Source: Prolixibacteraceae bacterium UBA1413
GTDB taxonomy: Bacteria > Bacteroidota > Bacteroidia > Bacteroidales > Prolixibacteraceae
Assembly (NCBI GenBank): GCA_002304925.1
Contig: DBPT01000024.1
Coordinates: 1 to 64,000 of the forward strand
Direction of reading: 5' to 3'
DNA: 64,000 bases
The notes under the pieces were generated by a model. It searched no databases and was not told the DNA's origin. It saw nothing but the letters and a program-made list of their open reading frames with translations. Shown piece by piece: positions 14,978 to 23,449 of the stretch (positions within the stretch are counted from its first letter, which is position 1; every line of letters begins with the position of its first letter). A program made the translations under genes and the position numbers.

Positions 14978-17962
14978 CTATAGTTTCCACACAAGGCTGA
15001 AAGAAAACTGCCTGTTGGGGGTGTAATCCCTCGTAAACGCCTCAATATTTTCATTCACGCCATGGTATTGGGCAAACCTGACCGGTTCATTCAGGATATC
15101 CTTCACTCCTGCTTTCAGGCTGAAATGGTCTCCAATCCCTTTTTGGAGCGTAAAATCCAGCACATTCCGGGGAAGCTCCCAGGTATGGGGATTGGTGGGG
15201 GTACCCACATATGCGATCCGTTTTCCCACCACATTATAGCTCAGGTTGATATCGAGGTCTTTCTCATTATTATTGTAAAACAGGCCCAGGTTAATGATAT
15301 AGGGTGACTGGCCGGCCATCACCCTGAGGGTGTCACGCGTGAACTCTTGTTTCGAAGTATTGATTTCGCTCTTTATCAGTGAGGTATTGAAGACAATTGT
15401 CAGGTCTTTCATGAAACGCAGGAATCCCGGGGCCAGTTCCAATCCTTCAAAGCGCTTTCTGATATCTATTTCAACTCCTGAGCTGTAAGCTTCTCCGGTG
15501 TTATAGGGGAAGTAGTCGTAGGTGGTCCCCGATGGGCGGAGGAAAGTCTCAATGGGATCGGTGAACTTTTTATAGAAGCCGGCCACCGATATCATTTCCC
15601 CCTGCCGCGGATACCACTCATACCGTAGGTCATAATTGGCCGCGTAGGCGCTCTTCAGATCCGGATTTCCGTAGACAATGGCGAACAGTTCAAAATCCTG
15701 GTAGTCAAAGGGAGCCATCTCCCTGAATTCGGGCCGGTTGACGGTCTTGCCGTAGGAGAGTCGGAACAGGTGGGAATCGGTCAGGTTCCAGGTCAGGTTC
15801 ACCGACGGAAAAACATCGAGGGTGTCGCGCGCGATGGGTGTTTTATCGGCATCTTCCCGCATTTCAAAGAAGTTGGTAATTTCACGGGTCCAGTTTTCAA
15901 GACGAACCCCTCCATAAAGGGTGATTTTGGGAATGAGGGGCAGAGAAAGCGCCAGATATCCCGACGTCAGAATATCGGTGGCATCATAGCTGTCCTTGGC
16001 CCTGGTGTTGTCACGGTATGAAAGCCCGTGCTGCGTATAGGGAGCCGTCTGGTCAAACCAGAAATTTTCAGGACTCATGATCTCCTTCACAGGATTAAAA
16101 AAAATATCCGGAGCATTCCGTACGGCGACCACCCCTACCAGACGGGAATCAAGCGACCGTTCCTTCTTTTCGTAAAAGCCCCCTGCTTTCAACTGCCACG
16201 GTGTTTTTGAAAAGGGAAAATTCATCTGGTGGATCACATCCAGCTTTCCATCGATTATCTTTTCATCCATGTTGATCCAAAGTCGCCCTGCCAGATAGGG
16301 ATTGGGAACATTCTGAACCCGTAGATAATACTGGTTATACCGCTCACTGCCTTCATCGGTAATTTGCACCTGCGTAAGGCGGCGGTTATCGGGCTGATTT
16401 TTATTGGTAGTTCCGAATCCCAGAAGCCAGTTGATCCTGGTGCGATCCCTGTTAAAGGTCTGCTCCCCAGCCAACTGGCCCGAATAAACCAGCCGGCTTT
16501 CATATTTCAGGTCGAACATCCGCAGGGTCTCCACATTATAGTAATTGATTCCGTCACGCTGGGTAGTCGACTGCAACCCCATCTGGTTCAAGAAATTCCG
16601 GAATTCCAACTTTTGGTTTTTTCCGTAGAGAATATTAAAGTTCTGGATGATGCCGGTTTTGTACTCCGATTTGGCCTGCAGGTCGGTAAAATCAAAATTG
16701 CAGATCAACCTCCCCAGGGTTTCGTCATAATTCTGGTACTCCACCCGCCGGTTGGTGGTGTAACTGTTGGACGATCCATAATTCAGGGAGGTGATGTTCC
16801 CCACCGAAACTTTTCCGATCAGGAACCTGCGCAGAAAGGAGACCGAGAAGTTCTGGTCGGGAAGGGGAGCTTTTGCCGACACCTCCCAATTATTTGGGAA
16901 AAGTGCCGATATGGAATTGATCTTACCAGTCCGGTCGAGATACGTGGCAGCATCGGGCCAGTCATAAAGAACGGCAAAGGCCTGTGGAGAAAGCACACCG
17001 GCAGGGAGTGCCCTCGAACCGTCGTCCCACCCCAGCCAGTCGGTCCTGCTTCCTTCGCTGGTCAAAACATCCCTGTTAAAGGTGACTCCTTCGTTGTATT
17101 TGGCACCGTAAGAAAAGCTGAAACTGTTTTCGTCGGCCACATTCTTAGTCTGGATTTTGATCGCCGCCCCAGCAAAATCGGCAGGCAACTCGGGGGCCGG
17201 ACTCTTATAGATCAGGATGTTGTCGATCAGACCGCTGGGGATGGCATCAAAGGAAAAGGCCCGCTTATCGGCCTCAAAACTGGGTGCCGTGGCATTGTTC
17301 AACATCACCGAATTGTACCGCTCCTCCAGTCCGCGTACCACCACAAACCGGCCATCGGTAATCGTGATCCCCGGTACCCGCCGTACCACTTCGGCCGCAT
17401 CCTTGTCCTGGCTCTTCGAAATCTGTTGCGCCGTGATCCCGCTGACGATCAGGCTCCCCGACTTCAGGGTGTTCATCAGGGCCACTTCGGTGTTGCCCCG
17501 CTTCCGGGCCACCACCTTCACCTCCCCCACATCGATAGAAACAGGCAACAGTTCAATAACCACTTCCACATCACCGGTTTCAGGAACTTCCACCTTGATG
17601 ATCTGATTCTCATAGGAGATGAAGACCACCACCAGGTTATAGCTCCCTTTACCTACGTCGGAGATGGTAAAATTGCCGTCAAAATCGGTAATGGTACCCC
17701 GGGTTGTTCCCTGAATCAGCAATTGCGCCCCCACCAGGGTTTCGCCGGTCTTGCCGTCCCTGACCGCTCCCCTGATGTTCCCCGCCCACGCTTCATGAAA
17801 CGTAGTCAGGAAAACCAGGAGCATAACGGAAATAATCCCTGTTCGCCATACTACCGCTATACCTGTGGAAGGGTTTAAAGGGGATGATTTGCGGTTGTTA
17901 ACATTAAAGAAGGGATGGGTTTGGCAGGAATGGACTTTCCCTGATTTCGTAAAAAACATCAT
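14978..17962 (-). CDS. TonB-dependent outer-membrane receptor with carboxypeptidase-regulatory N-domain
   Basis: A 994-residue outer-membrane transporter. After a long leader with a hydrophobic signal (about 42-60), a carboxypeptidase-D-regulatory domain (IRGAVRDGKTGETLVGAQL, TDFDGNFTISDVGKG) precedes the plug (AAEVVRRVPGITITDGRFVV, RGLEERYNSVMLNN) and a large barrel that ends in an aromatic-rich strand, RQFSFSLVWKL. It is not of SusC type, since no SusD gene follows; it is closer to Oar-like or siderophore-type receptors. The partner is the T9SS beta-helix protein downstream. The substrate cannot be deduced. The long leader before the signal core suggests the true start may be a later codon. 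A 504-codon open frame antisense to it is judged spurious. Confidence 0.9.
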   Translation of the reverse strand: MMFFTKSGKVHSCQTHPFFNVNNRKSSPLNPSTGIAVVWRTGIISVMLLVFLTTFHEAWAGNIRGAVRDGKTGETLVGAQLLIQGTTRGTITDFDGNFTISDVGKGSYNLVVVFISYENQIIKVEVPETGDVEVVIELLPVSIDVGEVKVVARKRGNTEVALMNTLKSGSLIVSGITAQQISKSQDKDAAEVVRRVPGITITDGRFVVVRGLEERYNSVMLNNATAPSFEADKRAFSFDAIPSGLIDNILIYKSPAPELPADFAGAAIKIQTKNVADENSFSFSYGAKYNEGVTFNRDVLTSEGSRTDWLGWDDGSRALPAGVLSPQAFAVLYDWPDAATYLDRTGKINSISALFPNNWEVSAKAPLPDQNFSVSFLRRFLIGKVSVGNITSLNYGSSNSYTTNRRVEYQNYDETLGRLICNFDFTDLQAKSEYKTGIIQNFNILYGKNQKLEFRNFLNQMGLQSTTQRDGINYYNVETLRMFDLKYESRLVYSGQLAGEQTFNRDRTRINWLLGFGTTNKNQPDNRRLTQVQITDEGSERYNQYYLRVQNVPNPYLAGRLWINMDEKIIDGKLDVIHQMNFPFSKTPWQLKAGGFYEKKERSLDSRLVGVVAVRNAPDIFFNPVKEIMSPENFWFDQTAPYTQHGLSYRDNTRAKDSYDATDILTSGYLALSLPLIPKITLYGGVRLENWTREITNFFEMREDADKTPIARDTLDVFPSVNLTWNLTDSHLFRLSYGKTVNRPEFREMAPFDYQDFELFAIVYGNPDLKSAYAANYDLRYEWYPRQGEMISVAGFYKKFTDPIETFLRPSGTTYDYFPYNTGEAYSSGVEIDIRKRFEGLELAPGFLRFMKDLTIVFNTSLIKSEINTSKQEFTRDTLRVMAGQSPYIINLGLFYNNNEKDLDINLSYNVVGKRIAYVGTPTNPHTWELPRNVLDFTLQKGIGDHFSLKAGVKDILNEPVRFAQYHGVNENIEAFTRDYTPNRQFSFSLVWKL

Positions 17963-18069
17963 AACAATTACTCCTGTAATACCAACCGCAAAGGTGAGGG
18001 GAAATTGTTACACGACTGTTTCAAAAGAATTACAGTAAAATTAAAGTTCCGGAATGCTGGAACGGCTTC

Positions 18070-18633
18070 TTACTTACTTGTCAGGGGAACAATAGTAATT
18101 GGTTTATAAACAGGCCCGTCAGGGAATAACAGGCTTTCGAAGAAGACCACCTTTTCAAGGGATACCGGCTGTATTTCTCGCTCTTTATACCGGTCAGTCA
18201 ATCGGGAAAAACCCCGTTTATCCTTCTGAAATTTTATCCTGGCCAGGGTAAGGTGAGCGTTGAATTTTCTGGTTTCCATCGGGAAGCCCAACTCCTCCAA
18301 TCCGGCGTCCAACACTGCGGCTATCTTTTCCGGAAGCAAGAGACCTTCCAATCGGGCAAAGAGCACCGAAGGATTTCCCTTGTAAGAGAAATAATCCAGA
18401 CCACGGAGCCAGCCCTGTTCCTGTGAAAATCCAGAAACCGTATTCCCGAGCAGACGCGCAACCGGGGCTATTAAATGGTCAGGAGTATCCCCGAGGAACT
18501 TCACAGTCAGGTGCAAGTTGGACGGATCCACCCAGTTGATAGCCTCTCCTTTCAACTGCTCCTTCAACAGCGAAAGAAAGTTGTAGAACTCCGATGAAAC
18601 AGCCACCGGTATGGCTATGAATGTTCTTTTCAT
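18070..18633 (-). CDS. thpR: RNA 2',3'-cyclic phosphodiesterase (2H superfamily)
   Basis: 187 residues from ATG 18633; an ATG 69 bp upstream (18702) adds sequence not typical of the family. Two HxT motifs of the 2H phosphoesterases are in place: H41-L-T43 in LHLTVKFLGD and H127-L-T129 in NAHLTLARI, with the opening MKRTFIAIPV usual for ThpR/LigT. The enzyme opens 2',3'-cyclic phosphates at RNA ends and can reversibly ligate tRNA halves in vitro. It follows the TonB receptor region on the minus strand and precedes no obvious partner. Confidence 0.92.
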   Translation of the reverse strand: MKRTFIAIPVAVSSEFYNFLSLLKEQLKGEAINWVDPSNLHLTVKFLGDTPDHLIAPVARLLGNTVSGFSQEQGWLRGLDYFSYKGNPSVLFARLEGLLLPEKIAAVLDAGLEELGFPMETRKFNAHLTLARIKFQKDKRGFSRLTDRYKEREIQPVSLEKVVFFESLLFPDGPVYKPITIVPLTSK

Positions 18634-18754
18634 AAAAGTATTTTCAATTCCACAGGCAGAAAATTGAAGCTGTCGTTGTTTACGTACCGGAAATGCGTTC
18701 ACCAGAACTGAAGCTCATCGCGAAATGGCCGGCCGGAACCGGGTCATACAGTTG

Positions 18755-19351
18755 TCAGAGATATCCCAGTTCCACCAGGGTGACAATCTCTTCAATAAGC
18801 AGGTCCTCACCATAAGGATCAAATTCATCCTTCAGGTTGTTCCGGAAAAGACGGGCGATACCCTGCCAGAAGGCCGCAGTAAACCCGCCCTTGAATTCCT
18901 TGATAATATCATATCCGGTCCGGCCGGTTTGCCGGTCAATCAGTTTGATCAGCACCTTCCCGTCAGAGATGGTCATCTTTTTAAACTCTTCCTTATACTG
19001 AGCCATCAGCTGGTCTTCAACCTTATTTATAAGCTTGCGTTTTTGCCTGTCGGTTTGTAGCCGTTCATATTCCGGCTCATAGATGGACAGAAGCTCACTC
19101 GCCTTTTTTGCATATGGATACACCTTTTTTACCCGTCGAATTAACCGGGTATACTGCCTTTCGAAACGGGGACTTTTAAACTCACGACGGGGGTATACCC
19201 AAACTTCCTTGATATCGCGATGAATAACAGTGTCGTCACCGATCACATAACCGATCCCCATGCGGGTGCTGTCTGGCTTTTGTGCAACGGCATTCCTGGG
19301 GAACATCCCCAGGACCCCGAAAAATGTAAGTATAAATAAACTCCTTCTCAC
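18755..19351 (-). CDS. DUF4294-domain exported protein
   Basis: 198 residues if translation starts at GTG 19351, which gives a good signal peptide (RRSLFILTFFGVLGM, cleavage after AVAQ). The same frame stays open far upstream, but only because it runs antisense through the arginine deiminase gene. The mature part matches DUF4294 of Bacteroidota: ERQYTRLIRRVKKVYPYAKK, EYERLQTDRQKRKLI, LIKLIDRQTGRTGYDIIKE and an acidic end. Function is unknown; the location is likely periplasmic. It is divergent from arginine deiminase, with about 100 bp between starts. Confidence 0.8.
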   Translation of the reverse strand: MRRSLFILTFFGVLGMFPRNAVAQKPDSTRMGIGYVIGDDTVIHRDIKEVWVYPRREFKSPRFERQYTRLIRRVKKVYPYAKKASELLSIYEPEYERLQTDRQKRKLINKVEDQLMAQYKEEFKKMTISDGKVLIKLIDRQTGRTGYDIIKEFKGGFTAAFWQGIARLFRNNLKDEFDPYGEDLLIEEIVTLVELGYL

Positions 19352-19418
19352 GCGCTTCCTTGTTACGCAAAAGTAAAACGAAAAGTTGAACCCTTCATTA
19401 TCCCTCTGGCAAAGTTTG

Positions 19419-19426
19419 TATCTTTG
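19419..19426 (+). promoter_or_regulatory. Candidate -7 element before arginine deiminase
   Basis: TATCTTTG matches the Bacteroidota TAnnTTTG element and lies 22 bp before the ATG at 19448. No TTTG at the usual -33 distance was found, so this is only a candidate. Confidence 0.3.
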
Positions 19427-19447
19427 GGGGATTTCAAAAACCGGACC

Positions 19448-20710
19448 ATGACGGAAGCATTGAAAATTCAGGTAACCTCCGAAACCGGACCTCTGGAAGC
19501 GGTAATCCTTCACCGCCCCGGTCCCGAGGTAGAGAACATGACCCCTGCAAATGCCGAAAGAGCACTGTACAGTGATATTCTGAACCTCTCTGTGGCGCTG
19601 GAAGAGTATGGCCAGTTGGAAGGCGTCCTCAAAAAGGTGTGCCGTACATTTCAGGTCAAAGATCTGCTGACTGACATCTTGCATGATCCAGACACCAAAG
19701 AGCAGCTGGTTCGCAAAATCTGCTTCAATGAGGGTATCTGTCAGGCAGCCGGGGATTTGATTGCATGCCCGCCTGATATTATCACATCCCAACTGATCGA
19801 AGGGGTTCCCCTGGTAAAGGATAACCTCTCCCGCTACCTGAGCGTCGAACGATACCTGCTGCGACCGCTTCACAATCTTTTTTTCACACGCGACACGACC
19901 ATAGTTTTCAACAACATCATGATTGCCGGGAAAATGGCCACCAGGGTTCGTGAAAGGGAGTCGCTCATTATGGAGGCAGTCATCAGCAAACATCCGCTGT
20001 TCATCGCCACGAACGCTATCGCCGGAGGGGGAATTGCCAGGCCGGAAAATCCCCTGGCCACCCTCGAGGGGGGCGATGTACTGGTTGCCCGAAACGACGT
20101 TCTGGTGATTGGATCCGGACTCAGGACCAGCACCCACGGCATCGATACGGTATTGGAAAAGATTTGCGAATCCACGAGGGAGAAGCAGCATATCATCGTG
20201 CAGGAACTGCCCACTTCCCCGGAATCGTTCATCCACCTCGACATGATCTTCACCATCCTCGATTCCGATGCCTGCATGGTCTATGAACCGGTTATTTTTG
20301 AGCTGAACCGTTACAAAACCATCCACATAGAAATTGACAACGGCAGCGTGACACGAATTACCCAGGAAGCTAACATCGTTGAAAGTCTCAAAAATCTGGG
20401 GATGGACCTCGAACCCATCGCCTGCGGCGGTAGCAGGGATTCCTGGATCCAGGAGCGCGAACAATGGCACAGCGGAGCCAACTTCTTCGCCTTTGCCCCC
20501 GGAAAGGTGATTGGTTATGCCCGGAATGTCCATACCCTCGAAGAAATGAATAAGCACGGCTTTGAAATCATCACGGCAAACGATGTGATGAGCGGCATAA
20601 AAGCACCCAGCGATTACAACCGTTGCGTGGTGACCATCGCCGGCTCAGAGCTGGCCCGGGGCGGCGGAGGCGCCCGCTGCATGTCCCTTCCAATCAGAAG
20701 GGCAGAATAA
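19448..20710 (+). CDS. arcA: Arginine deiminase family protein
   Basis: 420 residues from ATG 19448; a TTG at 19424 is in frame but lies over the candidate -7 box. The protein has the guanidino-group-modifying beta/alpha propeller motifs: ETGPLEAVILHRPGPEVE at the N-terminus, NLFFTRDTTIVFNN, ATLEGGDVLV, the His in RTSTHGID and a C-terminal catalytic Cys in GGGGARCMSLP. It converts arginine to citrulline and ammonia. No carbamate kinase (arcC) or ornithine carbamoyltransferase (arcB) gene is adjacent, so an ATP-yielding ADI operon is not seen here. Confidence 0.9.
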   Translation: MTEALKIQVTSETGPLEAVILHRPGPEVENMTPANAERALYSDILNLSVALEEYGQLEGVLKKVCRTFQVKDLLTDILHDPDTKEQLVRKICFNEGICQAAGDLIACPPDIITSQLIEGVPLVKDNLSRYLSVERYLLRPLHNLFFTRDTTIVFNNIMIAGKMATRVRERESLIMEAVISKHPLFIATNAIAGGGIARPENPLATLEGGDVLVARNDVLVIGSGLRTSTHGIDTVLEKICESTREKQHIIVQELPTSPESFIHLDMIFTILDSDACMVYEPVIFELNRYKTIHIEIDNGSVTRITQEANIVESLKNLGMDLEPIACGGSRDSWIQEREQWHSGANFFAFAPGKVIGYARNVHTLEEMNKHGFEIITANDVMSGIKAPSDYNRCVVTIAGSELARGGGGARCMSLPIRRAE

Positions 20711-20731
20711 CCTTACTGCTTAATACGTGGC

Positions 20732-21301
20732 ATGAACCCGCATAAACCAGGAAAAAAAATATCGATGGCGGAACTCAACCGCCTTTCTGAGGCTGAATAC
20801 CTGTCAGCTCCCAAAATCCCGGTTACGGTAATTCTGGACAATATCCGCAGCTGTCACAATACCGGATCGGTATTCCGCACCGCTGACGCCCTCCTGATCG
20901 AGAAAATCATCCTTTGCGGCATCACAGCCACCCCACCCGATAAGGAGATCCACAAAACCGCCCTCGACGCGGAAAAAACCGTTCCGTGGGAATATTACCA
21001 GGATACGGCGGAAGCCGTGGAATCCCTCCGGAAATCAGGATACCGCATCTATGCCGTGGAACAGGTGGAAAAAAGCATTCCCCTTCCGGAGTTTGCCCCT
21101 GAAGCCGGTGAAAAAATCGCCCTCGTTTTCGGGAATGAAGTGAAAGGAGTCCATCAGGAGGTGGTCAACCGTTGTGACGGCGCCATCGAAATTCCACAAT
21201 ATGGCACCAAACACTCCTTTAATGTTTCGGTCAGTGCCGGCATCGTCCTGTGGTATATCACCCAAAAGCTGCGTGACCGGGAGCATCATCTCAGCAGGTA
21301 A
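20732..21301 (+). CDS. SPOUT-family RNA 2'-O-methyltransferase (TrmH/SpoU)
   Basis: A 189-residue knotted methyltransferase that uses S-adenosylmethionine. The three SpoU motifs are present: NIRSCHNTGSVFRTAD (motif 1 with the catalytic Arg/Asn region), IALVFGNEVKGV (motif 2) and IEIPQYGTKHSFNVSVSAG (motif 3, forming the knot). Length is close to TrmL/TrmH proteins without an extra RNA-binding domain, so the target could be tRNA G18 or wobble ribose, or rRNA; it cannot be decided here. It follows arcA after 21 bp, probably cotranscribed, and converges with the DsbD-like gene. Confidence 0.9.
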   Translation: MNPHKPGKKISMAELNRLSEAEYLSAPKIPVTVILDNIRSCHNTGSVFRTADALLIEKIILCGITATPPDKEIHKTALDAEKTVPWEYYQDTAEAVESLRKSGYRIYAVEQVEKSIPLPEFAPEAGEKIALVFGNEVKGVHQEVVNRCDGAIEIPQYGTKHSFNVSVSAGIVLWYITQKLRDREHHLSR

Positions 21302-21409
21302 CCTTCGAAACCTGAAAAGAAACCGGGCAAAAACCTTTGCTCCTGTAACGGAAAAGGGCCGCCCTGACGCTCAGAACAACTCTCTCCGGATATAACGGTC
21401 AGTCAGGAA

Positions 21410-23344
21410 TCACTCAATTCCCTTCCTGATGAAATCCCTAAATTCCGCAGTGTCAAAAGTAACGGCCAAATGATGTTCCGTACCATCAGGCTCTATGATC
21501 ACATGGAATGGAATGCTGTTGGTGTTGTATTTCCTGATTTGCAGGTCCAGGTTCACTTTTCCCATGGTTTTAAGGGGTTTGCCCCCGGCATCGCTCTTCC
21601 AGTCCGACTCGGGCAGGGTGGTCCGGTCATCGGTATAGAGTCCGACCACCACATATTTTTCGGCCAGCATTTGTAACACTTCGGGATCTGTCCAGACGGA
21701 ATTTTCCATTTTTTTGCAGTTGGCGCAGGCATGTCCCTTGAATACCAGAAACATGGGTTTCCCCTGTTCTTTGGCGCATGCCAGGCCCTGGTCATAGTCG
21801 AAATAGCCGTTCAACCCGTGAGGAAGATGAAGTTGATCGCCATACCTGGCAGGGCCGCACAACTGTTGCCGGTCGGGGCTTCCCTGCTGGAGGTGGCCTG
21901 TCACGGGAACTGCCTTGGCCGTTGACGGTGGCAGCAGAGCAGCTATCGATTTCAAAGGAGCCCCCAGGAGCCCGGTAAAAAGATAAACTACAAAGGCAAA
22001 GGTGATGATGGCCAGGAAAAACCTGCCAACACCCAGGTAAGGCAGGTCGCTGTCGTGTGAAAATCTGATCTTTCCCAGGAAATAGATCCCCAGAAGGAAG
22101 AAAAGAACAATCCAGACTGCCAGGTAAAACTCACGCGTGATGATGTTGAAACCATAAACCTGATCGATGTTGCTGAGGAACTTCATGGCGAATGCCAGGA
22201 GTATAAAGGCAAATACCACCTTCACCACATTCATCCACCCGCCCGATTTGGGAAGTTTGCTCATCGCCGAAGGGAAGATGGCCAGCAGGGTAAAAGGGGT
22301 GGCAAAGGCAAGACCGAAGAAGAACATGCCGATCAGCGGCCGCATGCCTCCACTCTGGACCGCTTCGATGATCAGCGCCCCGATGAAGGGACCTGTACAG
22401 GAAAAAGAAACAATCACCGTGGTGAGTGCCATAAAAAACGCCCCTATCATCCCTCCCTGGTCGGCCCTGGCATCGGTTTTATTTACCAGACTGCTGGGCA
22501 GCACGATCTCAAACAATCCGAAAAAGGAGAGGGCAAATACAAAGAAAAGGATGAAAAAAAGAAGATTGGGGATCCAATGGGTGCTCAGCAAGGTTCCTAC
22601 GTTAGGCCCGAAAATCCCGAACGAAAAAAGAGCCCCCAGAAGGGTGTAAATAGCTACAATTGATAAACCGAAAAAAAGCGCGTTACGGATGGCTTTCCCA
22701 CGGTTTTCACTGCCGCGCATGAAGAAGGAGACCGTCATGGGGATCATCGGAAAAACACAGGGAGTTAAAATGGCTGCCAATCCGGCCAGTAAGGAGATCA
22801 GAATGAACAGCCACAATGTTTGCCCGCTTCCTCCTGATGCCATCGCCGTCACGCCGGTGCCTTGCTCTCCCGAAACGACACCCTCCGGACCGGTTGATTT
22901 GCCGAATACAAAAGAGAAGGGAATCTCATTGGGGGGAAGACATTGCTCATCATCACACCCCATGAAGGTTACAAAACCTTTGATCTCAGCCGATGAAGGA
23001 TCCTTAAGCCTTACCTTTTGCGTAAATACCGCCGTGTCGCTGTAATACCGTAGGTTCATCAGAAAAGTATTGTCGTACATCTCTACGGGAGCCGGTGATT
23101 TGGTAAGCGTCCCTGCAAATTCAAAAAGCGTGGAATCTTCATATACAAAGGCCGTCGGTATCGGGCCGCCATCGGGTAATTCGGTATCATACAAATGCCA
23201 TCCTTTCTCCATCACCGCCGTAAAAACAAGTTCGGCATCAGCGCCATTGACAGAGGAGGAAAAACTCCATTTGATGGGTTCAATGACCTGTGATTCAGCC
23301 GCCAGGGCAATAAAAAACCCAAAAACAAACATCAACCGTCTCAT
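21410..23344 (-). CDS. dsbD: DsbD-like thiol:disulfide interchange protein
   Basis: A 644-residue inner-membrane electron carrier passing reducing power from cytoplasmic thioredoxin to periplasmic proteins. Order: signal peptide; N-terminal DsbD-like periplasmic domain (30-150) with C130/C135 in MGCDDEQC; CcdA-like membrane core of about eight helices with the two key cysteines C196 (ILTPCVFPM) and C316 (SFSCTGPF); C-terminal thioredoxin domain with C540-x-x-C543 (HACANCKKME). The linker around 478-500 (AKAVPVTGHLQQGSPDRQQL) is unlike usual linkers but the frame is intact. The TlpA-like lipoprotein at 34508 is a plausible client. It lies downstream of rng and its terminator. Confidence 0.93.
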   Translation of the reverse strand: MRRLMFVFGFFIALAAESQVIEPIKWSFSSSVNGADAELVFTAVMEKGWHLYDTELPDGGPIPTAFVYEDSTLFEFAGTLTKSPAPVEMYDNTFLMNLRYYSDTAVFTQKVRLKDPSSAEIKGFVTFMGCDDEQCLPPNEIPFSFVFGKSTGPEGVVSGEQGTGVTAMASGGSGQTLWLFILISLLAGLAAILTPCVFPMIPMTVSFFMRGSENRGKAIRNALFFGLSIVAIYTLLGALFSFGIFGPNVGTLLSTHWIPNLLFFILFFVFALSFFGLFEIVLPSSLVNKTDARADQGGMIGAFFMALTTVIVSFSCTGPFIGALIIEAVQSGGMRPLIGMFFFGLAFATPFTLLAIFPSAMSKLPKSGGWMNVVKVVFAFILLAFAMKFLSNIDQVYGFNIITREFYLAVWIVLFFLLGIYFLGKIRFSHDSDLPYLGVGRFFLAIITFAFVVYLFTGLLGAPLKSIAALLPPSTAKAVPVTGHLQQGSPDRQQLCGPARYGDQLHLPHGLNGYFDYDQGLACAKEQGKPMFLVFKGHACANCKKMENSVWTDPEVLQMLAEKYVVVGLYTDDRTTLPESDWKSDAGGKPLKTMGKVNLDLQIRKYNTNSIPFHVIIEPDGTEHHLAVTFDTAEFRDFIRKGIE

Positions 23345-23415
23345 CCTTTATAATTTTTCGTTTTTAATCTGTTATAGTCCTATAAACAAACAAAACCGGA
23401 AAAGTTTTGACAATA

Positions 23416-23449
23416 ATAAGAAAAAGGCGCTTTGCCGCCTTTTTCTTAT
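23416..23449. terminator. Hairpin terminator overlapping the rng stop codon
   Basis: ATAAGAAAAAGGCG (23416-23429) and CGCCTTTTTCTTAT (23436-23449) form a perfect 14-bp stem with a 6-nt loop. On the minus strand it ends in the T-rich arm, so it should stop transcription of rng; the rng TAA (23446-23448) lies inside the stem. Confidence 0.85.

Noticed and set aside
16364..17878. 504-codon open frame on the plus strand
   Set aside because: It is wholly antisense to the TonB receptor, whose domains are clear; the composition is His/Gly/Arg-rich in the way of antisense frames and no motif is found.
19352..20557. N-terminal 400-codon extension of the DUF4294 frame
   Set aside because: It runs antisense through arginine deiminase. 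A GTG at 19351 gives a proper signal peptide, so the extension is not coding.
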